Assembly: GCA_945863085.1 (NCBI GenBank)
Contig: CAMBCD010000001.1
Coordinates: 1 to 29,823, forward strand
Origin: Bordetella parapertussis
Lineage (GTDB): Bacteria; Pseudomonadota; Gammaproteobacteria; Burkholderiales; SG8-41
Direction: 5' to 3'
DNA: 29,823 bases
Part shown: piece after piece, positions 22,909-29,823 of the stretch
Numbering within the stretch: position 1 is the stretch's first letter
Layout: every line of letters starts with the position of its first letter
Position numbers and translations under genes: made by a program
Notes under the pieces: generated by a model
What the model was told of the DNA's origin: nothing
Seen by the model: the letters and a program-made list of their open reading frames with translations, nothing else
The model's database searches: none

Positions 22909-25017
22909 ATGTCGGAACACGCGCCCGCCACTGACCAGAACGCGATTTCCGCGGCGCCCGGCGCTGACAGCGATGCTGTCAACCGCCTGGCGTTGCGGCT
23001 GATTGCCGCCAACGCACGCGTCAACGCCATTGCGCTGGTGGTTGCGTTCAGCCTGATTGCGCTGGGTGCCTGGGCCTATTCCGGTATCGAACAGTCGCTG
23101 CGCGACATGCGTACTGCGGGACTGACTGCGGTGCTGGATGCCGAAGTGCAGGCGCTGGGATTATGGATCGAGGATCGCAAGGGAGAGGTCCGGCATTGGG
23201 CCGCCGATCCGCGCATACGCGCCGCCACCGTGGCGCTGTCCACCGGCGCCGCCCCGGAAAAATCACGGGCGAATCTGGCCGAGGCGCTGGCGCCGGCGCT
23301 GAAGGAATCGGGTGCCGTGGCCTACAACGTGGTTGATCAGCAGGGTGTGGTCATCGCTTCGGCCGCGCCCGAGTATCTCGGCCGGCGCATCAGTCCCGGC
23401 GAGTATCTGGCTGCGGTGCGCGATGTACTCGACGGGGCCACGCGGTTTGTCCGCCCCTATCGTGAGCGTGACCGCATCGAGGGTGAACCAAGTCCGGCGT
23501 TTGCGCGGCCGATGGTCTGGTTCAAAACGCCGGTTCTGGATGCGACCGGGCAGGCTGTTGCCGGTCTCGGTTTTGCGCATTTCGCCGACAGCCGGTTTAC
23601 CGGGATACTCGGTGCGGCGAGTTCCGGCACTACCGGCGAGATTTATGCACTGACCGCTGACGGACTGATGCTGTCGGACAGCCGCCATGCGACTGAATTG
23701 CGCGCGGCGGGCGCATTGCTGCCGGATGCCGGCAACGGTGCGCTGCAGGTGCAGATCCGCGATCCCGGCGGCGCATTTGCCGAAGGCCACAAGCTGCCGG
23801 CTGACTGGGCGGCGGCGCCACTGACCCGGCTGGCGGCGCTGGCCGGCGCGGCACGCGGTAAAACGGATCCGGCAGAGTTGCGCGGCGTCATTCTCGAGCC
23901 TTATCGCAATTATCGCGGCGATACCGTGATTGGCGCCTGGCGCTGGCTGGCGGATTACGATTTTGCGGTCGCCATTGAAATGTCGCGCGATGAAGCCTAC
24001 GCACCGCTGCGTTATCTCAATCTTGCCTTTGGCCTGCTCGGCACGCTGGTCGGGCTCGCGGTACTCGCGGTGCTGGGATCAATGTGGAATGTGCGCCGGT
24101 TGCGCCTTGCCGCCGGCGACACGCAGGTCATCGGCCAGTACCGTCTGGAACGGCAACTCGGTGAAGGTGCGATGGGCACGGTTTATCTCGCGCGCCATGC
24201 GCTGCTGAAGCGCCCGACGGCGATCAAGCTGCTGAAGGCGCACCTGGCCACCGACGAGGTTATCGGGCGTTTCGAGCGCGAGGCGCGCCTGGCCAGCCAG
24301 CTGGTACATCCGAACACCATCGGCATTTACGACTACGGCCGCACGCCGGAGGGTGTTTTTTATTATGTGATGGAATACCTGGAAGGACGTTCGCTGGACG
24401 AAATCATGGACAGCAGCGGCCCGCTGCCGGTGGCGCGGGTGATCCACGTGCTGCGCCAAGCCTGTGCCGCGCTGCGCGAGGCGCACGGCCGCGGCCTGAT
24501 TCACCGTGACATCAAGCCGCATAACCTGATGCTGTGCCAGCGTGGCGGCGAGTTCGACGTGGTCAAGATCCTCGATTTCGGCCTGGTCAAGGATCTGACG
24601 ACGCTGCAATCACGCAACATCACCCAGTTCCAGCGCGTAGTCGGCACCCCCGTTTACATGGCACCGGAACGGGTGCGCAACGCGGCCGATGCGGATAACC
24701 GCTCGGACATTTATGCGATCGGCGCGACGGCATTTCACCTGCTGACCGGACGTCCGCCGTACGAGGCCGCCGGCGAACATGACCTCACTTACCAGATCCT
24801 GCATGCGCCGGTGCCGGTGATCACCGATTTCGCCCCCCAGGTTCCGCCGCGGCTGGGCGAGCTGATCACGCGCTGCCTGGCCAAGGAACGCGGTGAACGG
24901 CCGCACGATATCGTGGTCATACTGGCAGCGCTGGAAGTGCTGGCCGTGATGCATCCATGGACGCAGCGTGATGCCGCTGCGTGGTGGGCCGGCGCCGAGG
25001 CACGCGCGGCTTCATGA
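22909..25017 (+). CDS. Membrane-anchored sensor Ser/Thr protein kinase
   Basis: The 702-residue protein has a short cytoplasmic N-terminus, a first membrane segment (about 39-58), a 310-residue extracytoplasmic sensor region that looks Cache-like (for example VVDQQGVVIAS, LGRRISPGEYL), a second membrane segment (370-392) and a C-terminal Hanks-type kinase domain (411-675). Kinase motifs are complete: GEGAMG (418-423), Lys440 in AIKLLK, Glu458, HRDIKPHN (Asp534), DFG (556-558) and APE (585-587). It is thus an active kinase fused to a periplasmic sensor, an arrangement more usual for histidine kinases and the reverse of PknB-type order. A small coiled-coil periplasmic protein follows. Ligand and targets are unknown. 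Confidence 0.9.
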   Translation: MSEHAPATDQNAISAAPGADSDAVNRLALRLIAANARVNAIALVVAFSLIALGAWAYSGIEQSLRDMRTAGLTAVLDAEVQALGLWIEDRKGEVRHWAADPRIRAATVALSTGAAPEKSRANLAEALAPALKESGAVAYNVVDQQGVVIASAAPEYLGRRISPGEYLAAVRDVLDGATRFVRPYRERDRIEGEPSPAFARPMVWFKTPVLDATGQAVAGLGFAHFADSRFTGILGAASSGTTGEIYALTADGLMLSDSRHATELRAAGALLPDAGNGALQVQIRDPGGAFAEGHKLPADWAAAPLTRLAALAGAARGKTDPAELRGVILEPYRNYRGDTVIGAWRWLADYDFAVAIEMSRDEAYAPLRYLNLAFGLLGTLVGLAVLAVLGSMWNVRRLRLAAGDTQVIGQYRLERQLGEGAMGTVYLARHALLKRPTAIKLLKAHLATDEVIGRFEREARLASQLVHPNTIGIYDYGRTPEGVFYYVMEYLEGRSLDEIMDSSGPLPVARVIHVLRQACAALREAHGRGLIHRDIKPHNLMLCQRGGEFDVVKILDFGLVKDLTTLQSRNITQFQRVVGTPVYMAPERVRNAADADNRSDIYAIGATAFHLLTGRPPYEAAGEHDLTYQILHAPVPVITDFAPQVPPRLGELITRCLAKERGERPHDIVVILAALEVLAVMHPWTQRDAAAWWAGAEARAAS

Positions 25018-25061
25018 TGCCGCAGGCATTACCATTCAACACAAGGGACGATTACGGGTAA

Positions 25062-25454
25062 ATGGACATGCGAAAAATGAACATGCGACGGTGGATACTG
25101 GCCGCCATGTTGTGCGCGGCGGGCGGGGCGCAGGCGCAAGCCCCGGTGGAAGATCGCAGTGACGCGCTCCGCCAGGGCCAGTACCGCGCCGGTGTTGCCT
25201 GGCGCGAACTGGAGCAGGCGCGTTATGACGCCAAACTTGCGGAGCAGGATGTATTGAACCTGCGTGACGCGCATGCAGCTGCGCAGCAGCAGGCGGACCA
25301 GCGCAAGCGGGAACTCGATGCGGCGCAAAAGGCCTTCGATGCCGCACGCAACAAACTGGCCGCGACGCAGAAGGCCTATGACCAGGCCGTCAACGCCGTC
25401 GATGCGACGCACCGCGCCGGAGGCGCGGCGCCTGCCACTGCGGTACCCAAATAA
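25062..25454 (+). CDS. Small periplasmic coiled-coil protein
   Basis: The 130-residue protein has a signal peptide (about residues 1-26, ending GGAQAQA) followed by one long predicted helix rich in Ala, Gln, Arg and Lys with heptad spacing (about 38-115), and a short Ala/Pro tail. No known family was recognised. It begins 44 bases after the kinase gene in the same direction and could be co-transcribed. Three in-frame ATGs (25062, 25068, 25080) are close together and none has a strong ribosome site; all keep the signal peptide. It might be a structural or scaffold protein of the envelope. Confidence 0.7.
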   Translation: MDMRKMNMRRWILAAMLCAAGGAQAQAPVEDRSDALRQGQYRAGVAWRELEQARYDAKLAEQDVLNLRDAHAAAQQQADQRKRELDAAQKAFDAARNKLAATQKAYDQAVNAVDATHRAGGAAPATAVPK

Positions 25455-25473
25455 TAATTAATGATCGGGTTGT

Positions 25474-26250
25474 TCAGGCGCGGCGGCTGCTCGCGCCGCC
25501 ATCCACCGTGATGATGGTGCCGGTGGTGTAACCCGACATCGGCGAACACAGGAACGCCACCAAAGCGCCGATTTCTTCCACGGTCGCCATGCGGCCGAAC
25601 GGTGACTTGCTGACCAGTTCCTGCCAGCGGTCGGCGTTGCCCAGTTCTTTGCTTGCGCGTTCGCGCAGCCGCTTCACTGCACGGTCGGTGGCGGTGCCGC
25701 CGGGATTGATCCCCACCACGCGTATGCCGAATTCCGGGCTTTCCGCGCCGAGGGCGCGAGTCATCGCCATCAGCGCGGCATTGCCCATGCTGCCCGCGAT
25801 GTAGCTGGCGACCGGCCGTTCACCGGCGGCGCCGATCACGTTGACGATGACACCGCTGCGCCGCTCGCGCATGCGCTTGTAGATTTCGCGGGTGATGTCG
25901 ATGAAACCGAAGACCTTGAGGTCCCAGGCCTGTTTCCATGTCGCATCATCCAGCGTGTCGAGTGTGCCCTGCGGAATGGCGCCGGCATTGTTCACCAGGA
26001 AATCGACATCGCCGCATTCCTTCGCCAATGCCACGGCGTTTGCGCTGTTCGACAGATCGACTGCATGGCAGCTGATGTCGACCTTGTGATCGCGCAGGAT
26101 GCCGGCCTTTGCGGTTTCCAGGTCGGCGGCGCTGCGTGCGGCCAGATGCAGATGGCATCCTTCCCCGGCCAGCAGTTGCGCGGCCCCCAGGCCTATGCCG
26201 CGGGAGCCCCCGGTGATCAGTGCGTGTTTGCCTTGCAGTCCCAGTTTCAT
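25474..26250 (-). CDS. SDR-family oxidoreductase with altered active site
   Basis: This 258-residue short-chain dehydrogenase/reductase has the cofactor motif TGGSRGIG (13-20), NNAG (87-90) and the C-terminal SGYTTGTIITVDGG typical of the classical family. The active site is unusual: Tyr150 is kept, but the Lys four residues later is Ser154 (YIAGS) and the usual Ser before it is replaced in NVIGAAGE. I have seen this form in other SDR proteins, so it is likely a subfamily rather than damage. GGGAGGAAA before ATG 26250 fixes the start. It is convergent with the coiled-coil gene, twenty bases apart. The substrate is unknown. Confidence 0.87.
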   Translation of the reverse strand: MKLGLQGKHALITGGSRGIGLGAAQLLAGEGCHLHLAARSAADLETAKAGILRDHKVDISCHAVDLSNSANAVALAKECGDVDFLVNNAGAIPQGTLDTLDDATWKQAWDLKVFGFIDITREIYKRMRERRSGVIVNVIGAAGERPVASYIAGSMGNAALMAMTRALGAESPEFGIRVVGINPGGTATDRAVKRLRERASKELGNADRWQELVSKSPFGRMATVEEIGALVAFLCSPMSGYTTGTIITVDGGASSRRA

Positions 26251-26434
26251 GGTGTATTTCCTCCCGAGCGTCGTTGTTTGGCGACAAGTTTGGCGACAAT
26301 CTCGCGATGTTAACACCTGCATTGCGGCGTACAGTCAACCGCAACAGCGGGCAGGCGTTACTGGCATACGACCCGAAAAGTTCGGGACGAATCGCGCAAC
26401 AACGCGAACTATAAATTCAGAAACTGGAGAAAAC

Positions 26435-26746
26435 ATGAACAAACTGCTGACCACCCTGCTTGCCGCTGCTTTTGCCGCGATAACCTTCAATGCTGTTGCC
26501 CAGACCGCCCCGGCAACGCCGGCGACCCCGGCTGCCCCGGCAAAAGCTGATGCAGCGAAAGCGACCCCGGCGACTCCGGCAACGCCGGCCGCGCCTGCTG
26601 CCAAGGCGGATGCACCGAAAAAAGCGAAAGCCAAATCCGACAAGCCGAAAAAAGCCAAGTCCGACAAGCCGAAAAAAGCCAAAGCCGACGCGCCGAAAAA
26701 AGCGCCGAAAGCCGAAGCAGCTCCGGCCCCGGCTCCGGCGAAGTAA
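26435..26746 (+). CDS. Secreted Ala/Pro/Lys-rich low-complexity protein
   Basis: The 103-residue protein has a good signal peptide (residues 1-22, ending FNAVAQ) followed only by low-complexity sequence: a first part of repeated ATPATPA units and a second part of repeated SDKPKKAK units, ending in an Ala/Pro tail. GGAGAAA precedes ATG 26435 and a strong terminator follows, so it is a real gene with its own unit. The lysine-rich part resembles histone H1-like tails, but the signal peptide places it outside the cytoplasm, where it could bind polyanions such as LPS, extracellular DNA or polyphosphate. That role is inference. Confidence 0.75.
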   Translation: MNKLLTTLLAAAFAAITFNAVAQTAPATPATPAAPAKADAAKATPATPATPAAPAAKADAPKKAKAKSDKPKKAKSDKPKKAKADAPKKAPKAEAAPAPAPAK

Positions 26747-26790
26747 GTCTTGCAGTGTCGCCGCCGGTTTCGGCGGCGCGCTACAATCAG

Positions 26791-26824
26791 GAAGGCAGGC
26801 GCAATGCGCCTGCCTTCTTTTTTT
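26791..26824 (+). terminator. Strong Rho-independent terminator
   Basis: Perfect 12-bp arms, GAAGGCAGGCGC (26791-26802) and GCGCCTGCCTTC (26806-26817), with a three-base loop and a run of seven T. It closes the low-complexity protein gene. A second small hairpin (GCCGCC/GGCGGC, about 26760-26777) precedes it. Confidence 0.93.
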
Positions 26825-26869
26825 GCCGTGAGACCGCGTGAGGATGCGTAAAAGTTAGTACTTACTTTT

Positions 26870-26891
26870 GGTAATTACTCTGGTAATTACT
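26870..26891. promoter_or_regulatory. Two 10-bp repeats with palindromic core, candidate operator
   Basis: GGTAATTACT occurs at 26870-26879 and 26882-26891, a 12-bp step; each contains the perfect palindrome GTAATTAC. The pair lies about 40 bases before the PLP-enzyme gene in a region following a terminator, as expected of a promoter with two repressor or activator sites. Confidence 0.45.
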
Positions 26892-26932
26892 TCCGGGATG
26901 TTTTGAGAATTAAAAATTATCTAATAAAATCA

Positions 26933-28069
26933 ATGGATTACATAGACTCCCAGAGTGGTGCCCGCTATCCGTCCAATGTGGCGAGATGGTGCGGTGAAAC
27001 CGGCGCATACCTGAATCTGGCCCCCGGGCCGGGCATGAAGCACGACACCATCAAGCTGCAGGACCGTTCGGTGTGGCGTTATGCGCAGGCCATCGGTGTT
27101 GCTGCGCAAAGCGCGGTGTCGCTGGGTGAAGGCGGTACACCGCTGCTCAGCCGCGGGTGGAATGGCGTGCCGGTGCGTTTCAAGCTCGAATTCATGATGC
27201 CCACCGGTTCGTTCAAGGACCGCGGCATGACGGTGATGGTCAGTTATCTGAAAAGCCGCGGCATCAACCATGTGCTGGAGGATTCTTCGGGCAATGCCGG
27301 CGCGTCGCTGTCGGCGTACGCGGCGGCGGCGGGCATGCGCTGCCGCATCCTGGTGCCGGAAACGGCCTCGTATCCGAAGATCGCGCAGATCGCGGCCTGT
27401 GGCGCAGATGTGGTGACGGTGCCTGGTACGCGCCAGGACGTGGCGGATGCCGCATTGCGCATGAGCAGCGAAATTTTTTATGCCAGCCACAACTGGCAGC
27501 CGTTTTTCATCGAAGGCACCAAGACGCTGGCTTACGAGTTGTGGGAAGAACTCGGTTTCCGCGCGCCGGACAATGTGATCACGCCGCTGGGTTACGGCAG
27601 CAATGTGCTGGGCCTGGATCGTGGTTTCGACGAACTGCTGCGCAATGGTGAAATCAAAAAACGGCCGCGCATTTTCGGCGTGCAGGCGGCGAATTGCGCA
27701 CCCTGCCATGCCGCCTGGCAGGCCGGCGGCGAGTCGCCGGTGCCGACGGTCATCAGTCCGACCGTGGCCGAGGGTATTGCCTCATCGCAGCCGACACGGT
27801 TGCGCGAAGTGCTGCGCGCGGTGCGCGGATCTGGTGGCGCCATTGCTGCGGTCAGCGAAACGGAAATCATCGATGCTCTGCGCGGGCTTGCCGGCATGGG
27901 CCTCTACGTGGAACCGACCAGTGCTGCGGTTGCCGCGGGGCTGACACAGTTGCTGGATTCCGGCGTTATCCGCCGCGATGAAGAAACCATCGTGGTGCTG
28001 ACCGGCAGCGGACTGAAAAGCTCGGAGCGTATCGGCCAATTGCTGAAACTGCAGCCGCGCACGCTGTAA
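26933..28069 (+). CDS. Threonine synthase-like PLP enzyme
   Basis: This 378-residue protein is a fold-type II PLP enzyme resembling threonine synthase: the Schiff-base Lys95 lies in MMPTGSFKDRG, the phosphate/substrate loop is DSSGNAG (117-123), and LTGSGLKSS lies near the C-terminus. Threonine synthase makes threonine from phosphohomoserine, but many paralogs of this type act on other amino acids, and there is no hom or thrB gene next to it. ATG 26933 is chosen by its family-like N-terminus (MDYIDSQSGARYP); no ribosome site is clear and a TTG at 26903 is possible. It probably forms its own unit between a terminator and the repeat-bearing spacer at 28070-28224. Confidence 0.82.
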   Translation: MDYIDSQSGARYPSNVARWCGETGAYLNLAPGPGMKHDTIKLQDRSVWRYAQAIGVAAQSAVSLGEGGTPLLSRGWNGVPVRFKLEFMMPTGSFKDRGMTVMVSYLKSRGINHVLEDSSGNAGASLSAYAAAAGMRCRILVPETASYPKIAQIAACGADVVTVPGTRQDVADAALRMSSEIFYASHNWQPFFIEGTKTLAYELWEELGFRAPDNVITPLGYGSNVLGLDRGFDELLRNGEIKKRPRIFGVQAANCAPCHAAWQAGGESPVPTVISPTVAEGIASSQPTRLREVLRAVRGSGGAIAAVSETEIIDALRGLAGMGLYVEPTSAAVAAGLTQLLDSGVIRRDEETIVVLTGSGLKSSERIGQLLKLQPRTL

Positions 28070-28152
28070 TGGCGCGCTGTGTGTCGCATGTTGGACCTGT
28101 GCGCAGTCATTCTTGACACTGTGAATGGTGGGCGCATAGATTCAAGCCCGTA

Positions 28153-28190
28153 TTTGATTCCTTTCGTTTGATTCCTATCATTTGATTCCT
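28153..28190 (+). repeat. Three 14-bp tandem direct repeats
   Basis: TTTGATTCCT is repeated exactly at 28153-28162, 28167-28176 and 28181-28190, separated by four variable bases (TTCG, ATCA). The array lies 35 bases before the enolase-superfamily gene and could be a multi-copy operator or a slippage-prone tract that tunes expression. Confidence 0.65.
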
Positions 28191-28224
28191 GTTTTTTTCG
28201 CCACGCCATTGCGAGAGTTCATCC

Positions 28225-29376
28225 ATGAAAATCACCGCCGTCAAAAGTTATGCCGTACACCCCGGCTGGCGCAAAAATCTCATTTTCGTCAAAGTCGAAA
28301 CCGACGCCGGCATCCACGGCTGGGGTGAAGCCTATTCGCAATATGACCGCGACACCGCGGTGATGGCGCAGCTCAATGCACTGGGGCCTTATCTCGTCGG
28401 CCGCAGCCCCTTCGACATCAAACATTTCACCCAGTTTGCCTTCGACGATTACGCGGCACGCCGCGGTTCGGTGGAACTCTTTTGCGCGATCAGCGGCATC
28501 GAGCAGGCACTATGGGACATCGTCGGCAAGGCAACGCAGCAACCGGTGTACAACCTGCTCGGCGGCAAATACCGGGAAAAGATCCGCGTCTATGCCAATG
28601 GCTGGAGTTACGGCATGAAAGAGCCTGCGGATTACGCGCGCGCCGCGGAAAAAGTGGTGAAGCAGGGATTCACCTCGATGAAATTCGATCCGCTGCCGTC
28701 ACCGTGGCGCACCTGGATACCCAAGGAACATGAAAAACGCGCAATCAGCGTGGTGAAAGCCATCCGCGACGCAGTTGGTCCTGATATTGACCTGCTGATC
28801 GAGCAGCACCGTCGCCTGGCACCCATGCACGCGATCCGGCTCGACAAACAACTCGCCGAGTTTGACCTCTACTGGATGGAAGAATCCTGCCAGGCGGAAT
28901 TCCCCGACGAGCTGGCGCAGATCCGCCGCGAGATCGGTGTGCCGGTGGTGATCGGTGAGGCGACCTACACCAAGACCGGTTTCCGGCCGCTGCTGGAAAA
29001 ACGCTCGGCCGACATCCTCAATCCCGATGTCGCCTGCGTCGGCGGCATATTGGAGCTGAAGGAAATTGCCGCGATGGCCGAGTCTTTCCTGGTGGCGATG
29101 TCACCGCACAACTACAACTCGACGCTGGTGGCGCTGGCGTCGACGGTGCATGCGTCGGCGACCATGCCCAACTTCATCATCACCGAATACTTCCTGCCCT
29201 ACGTGGATTTCTGCGACACGATTTCGCCGAACCAGCTGAAACCGAAAAACGGCTATATCGATTTGCCGACTGCGCCGGGACTGGGCATTGATGTTGATGA
29301 AGAGGCGCTGAAAAAACATCCGGCCAAGGTCTACCCGCAGCGCAAACTGCGCACCCCGGCCGATGAGGGGCCGTAA
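28225..29376 (+). CDS. Mandelate racemase/muconate lactonizing (enolase) superfamily dehydratase
   Basis: This 383-residue protein has the two-part enolase fold: a capping domain (about 1-115, VKVETDAGIHGWGEAYS, LWDIVGKATQQPVYNLLGG) and a barrel domain. Probable metal ligands are Glu193 (LLIEQHRRL), Glu219 or Glu220 (YWMEES) and Glu245 (VIGEATYT); His295 in MSPHNYNST is the likely catalytic base. The pattern is closest to acid-sugar dehydratases such as galactonate dehydratase, where the first ligand is usually Asp, so Glu193 is a variation. It would dehydrate a sugar acid in the cytoplasm. Three 14-bp repeats precede it. The start ATG 28225 has only a weak ribosome site. Confidence 0.82.
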   Translation: MKITAVKSYAVHPGWRKNLIFVKVETDAGIHGWGEAYSQYDRDTAVMAQLNALGPYLVGRSPFDIKHFTQFAFDDYAARRGSVELFCAISGIEQALWDIVGKATQQPVYNLLGGKYREKIRVYANGWSYGMKEPADYARAAEKVVKQGFTSMKFDPLPSPWRTWIPKEHEKRAISVVKAIRDAVGPDIDLLIEQHRRLAPMHAIRLDKQLAEFDLYWMEESCQAEFPDELAQIRREIGVPVVIGEATYTKTGFRPLLEKRSADILNPDVACVGGILELKEIAAMAESFLVAMSPHNYNSTLVALASTVHASATMPNFIITEYFLPYVDFCDTISPNQLKPKNGYIDLPTAPGLGIDVDEEALKKHPAKVYPQRKLRTPADEGP

Positions 29377-29429
29377 CAGCTTGGTTAAAGGCCCTTTAAA
29401 TATTAATAAAATCAAATACTTATAAATAC

Positions 29430-29463
29430 AAGGCCGTGTTCAGCCTGCACTGAACACGGCCTT
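29430..29463. terminator. 14-bp perfect hairpin between convergent genes
   Basis: Arms 29430-29443 and 29450-29463 are exact reverse complements with a six-base loop. The hairpin lies between two convergent genes and includes the last codons and stop of the CapA-like gene. Neither side has a clean T run, though the left flank is AT-rich, so it may act in both directions imperfectly. Confidence 0.6.
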
Positions 29464-29823
29464 GTTGCCGTCTGTTTTGATCGTGGTATTAAAAGGGGCG
29501 CTGCGTTTGCGCAAGGTTTCCAGCGTTGCCTGTTCCCCGGCCAGATCGCAGATCACGGTTTCGTTGCGCTCGTTGTGGCGGACGAATTCGAATGCGGCGC
29601 TTTCGCAGTTGCGGCCGTTCAGCGTGACACGCGCGAGCATGCCCACCCAGTCGCCATGTTGGATTCCGCCGTGTCCGGTGTGGAAGGAAAAACTGCCGAG
29701 GCCGTAGAACACCGGTTTGCCCTTGTAGATTTCCACCGGCAGCGAATAGTGCGGGCCGTGGCCGATGACAATGTCGGCGCCTGCATCGATCACCGCATGC
29801 GCGATCTCGGTCATGTACTCGAG
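29440..29823 (-). CDS. CapA-like protein, C-terminal part (runs off the right edge)
   Basis: The visible 127 residues are the C-terminal region of a CapA/PgsA-type metallophosphoesterase-fold protein: AVIDAGADIVIGHGPHYSLPVEIYKG is interrupted by no lesion and contains the GHGPH metal-binding motif, and VFYGLGSFSFHTG follows as in the family. CapA proteins are linked to poly-gamma-glutamate capsule, but many homologs are standalone enzymes of unknown substrate. The start lies beyond the window. The stop is inside the hairpin at 29430-29463. It is convergent with the enolase-superfamily gene. Confidence 0.82.
   Translation of the reverse strand, partial: LEYMTEIAHAVIDAGADIVIGHGPHYSLPVEIYKGKPVFYGLGSFSFHTGHGGIQHGDWVGMLARVTLNGRNCESAAFEFVRHNERNETVICDLAGEQATLETLRKRSAPFNTTIKTDGNKAVFSAG

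Overview
The window looks like part of a betaproteobacterial (Burkholderiales-like) chromosome. The main reasons are GC-rich coding with strong Shine-Dalgarno sites, five Bug/TctC-type periplasmic binding protein genes (one broken), several CaiB/BaiF CoA-transferases, and a CysB-like LysR regulator. The genus cannot be told from sequence reading alone.

Positions 1 to about 20576 read as an integrated genomic island. A complete tyrosine recombinase gene lies at the left edge. The right edge is marked by a 46-bp fragment that matches the 3' half of a CAU-anticodon tRNA gene (20531-20576), the classic scar of tRNA-gene integration. Inside, from left to right, are: the integrase; about 1.2 kb of non-coding DNA with an 11-bp tandem array (1050-1126) and a long run of hairpins (1212-1901); a small Cys4 zinc-ribbon protein; a serine recombinase cut off after its N-terminal half; a divergent catabolic module (2929-18692); a decayed transposase; and an orphan JAB/JAMM peptidase like those of CBASS and ICE loci.

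The catabolic module has two arms around a LysR gene and a shared promoter region (10424-10614). The rightward arm is one tight operon: a double-hotdog MaoC dehydratase, three CaiB/BaiF CoA-transferases, an isochorismatase-fold protein, a MmgE/PrpD protein and a Bug binding protein. The leftward arm holds LysR, two intact Bug proteins, one Bug pseudogene, a UGSC-family protein and a second MmgE/PrpD protein. Together they suggest uptake and CoA-dependent breakdown of an unidentified carboxylic acid. The UGSC gene carries an in-frame UGA directly followed by a bacterial SECIS-like hairpin, so it is most likely a selenoprotein of 577 residues that would be wrongly split by standard gene calling.

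From about 20577 to the end the genes look like ordinary chromosome: another Bug protein, a zeta-crystallin-type quinone reductase, a membrane sensor Ser/Thr kinase, a small coiled-coil periplasmic protein, an SDR protein, a Lys/Ala/Pro-rich secreted protein, a threonine synthase-like PLP enzyme, an enolase-superfamily dehydratase and the C-terminal part of a CapA-like protein that runs off the right edge.

The strongest leads are the Sec codon with its SECIS hairpin, the hairpin-dense non-coding region with the adjacent 11-bp iteron-like array, the tRNA-derived island boundary, and the orphan JAB peptidase. No CRISPR array, rRNA or complete tRNA was seen.
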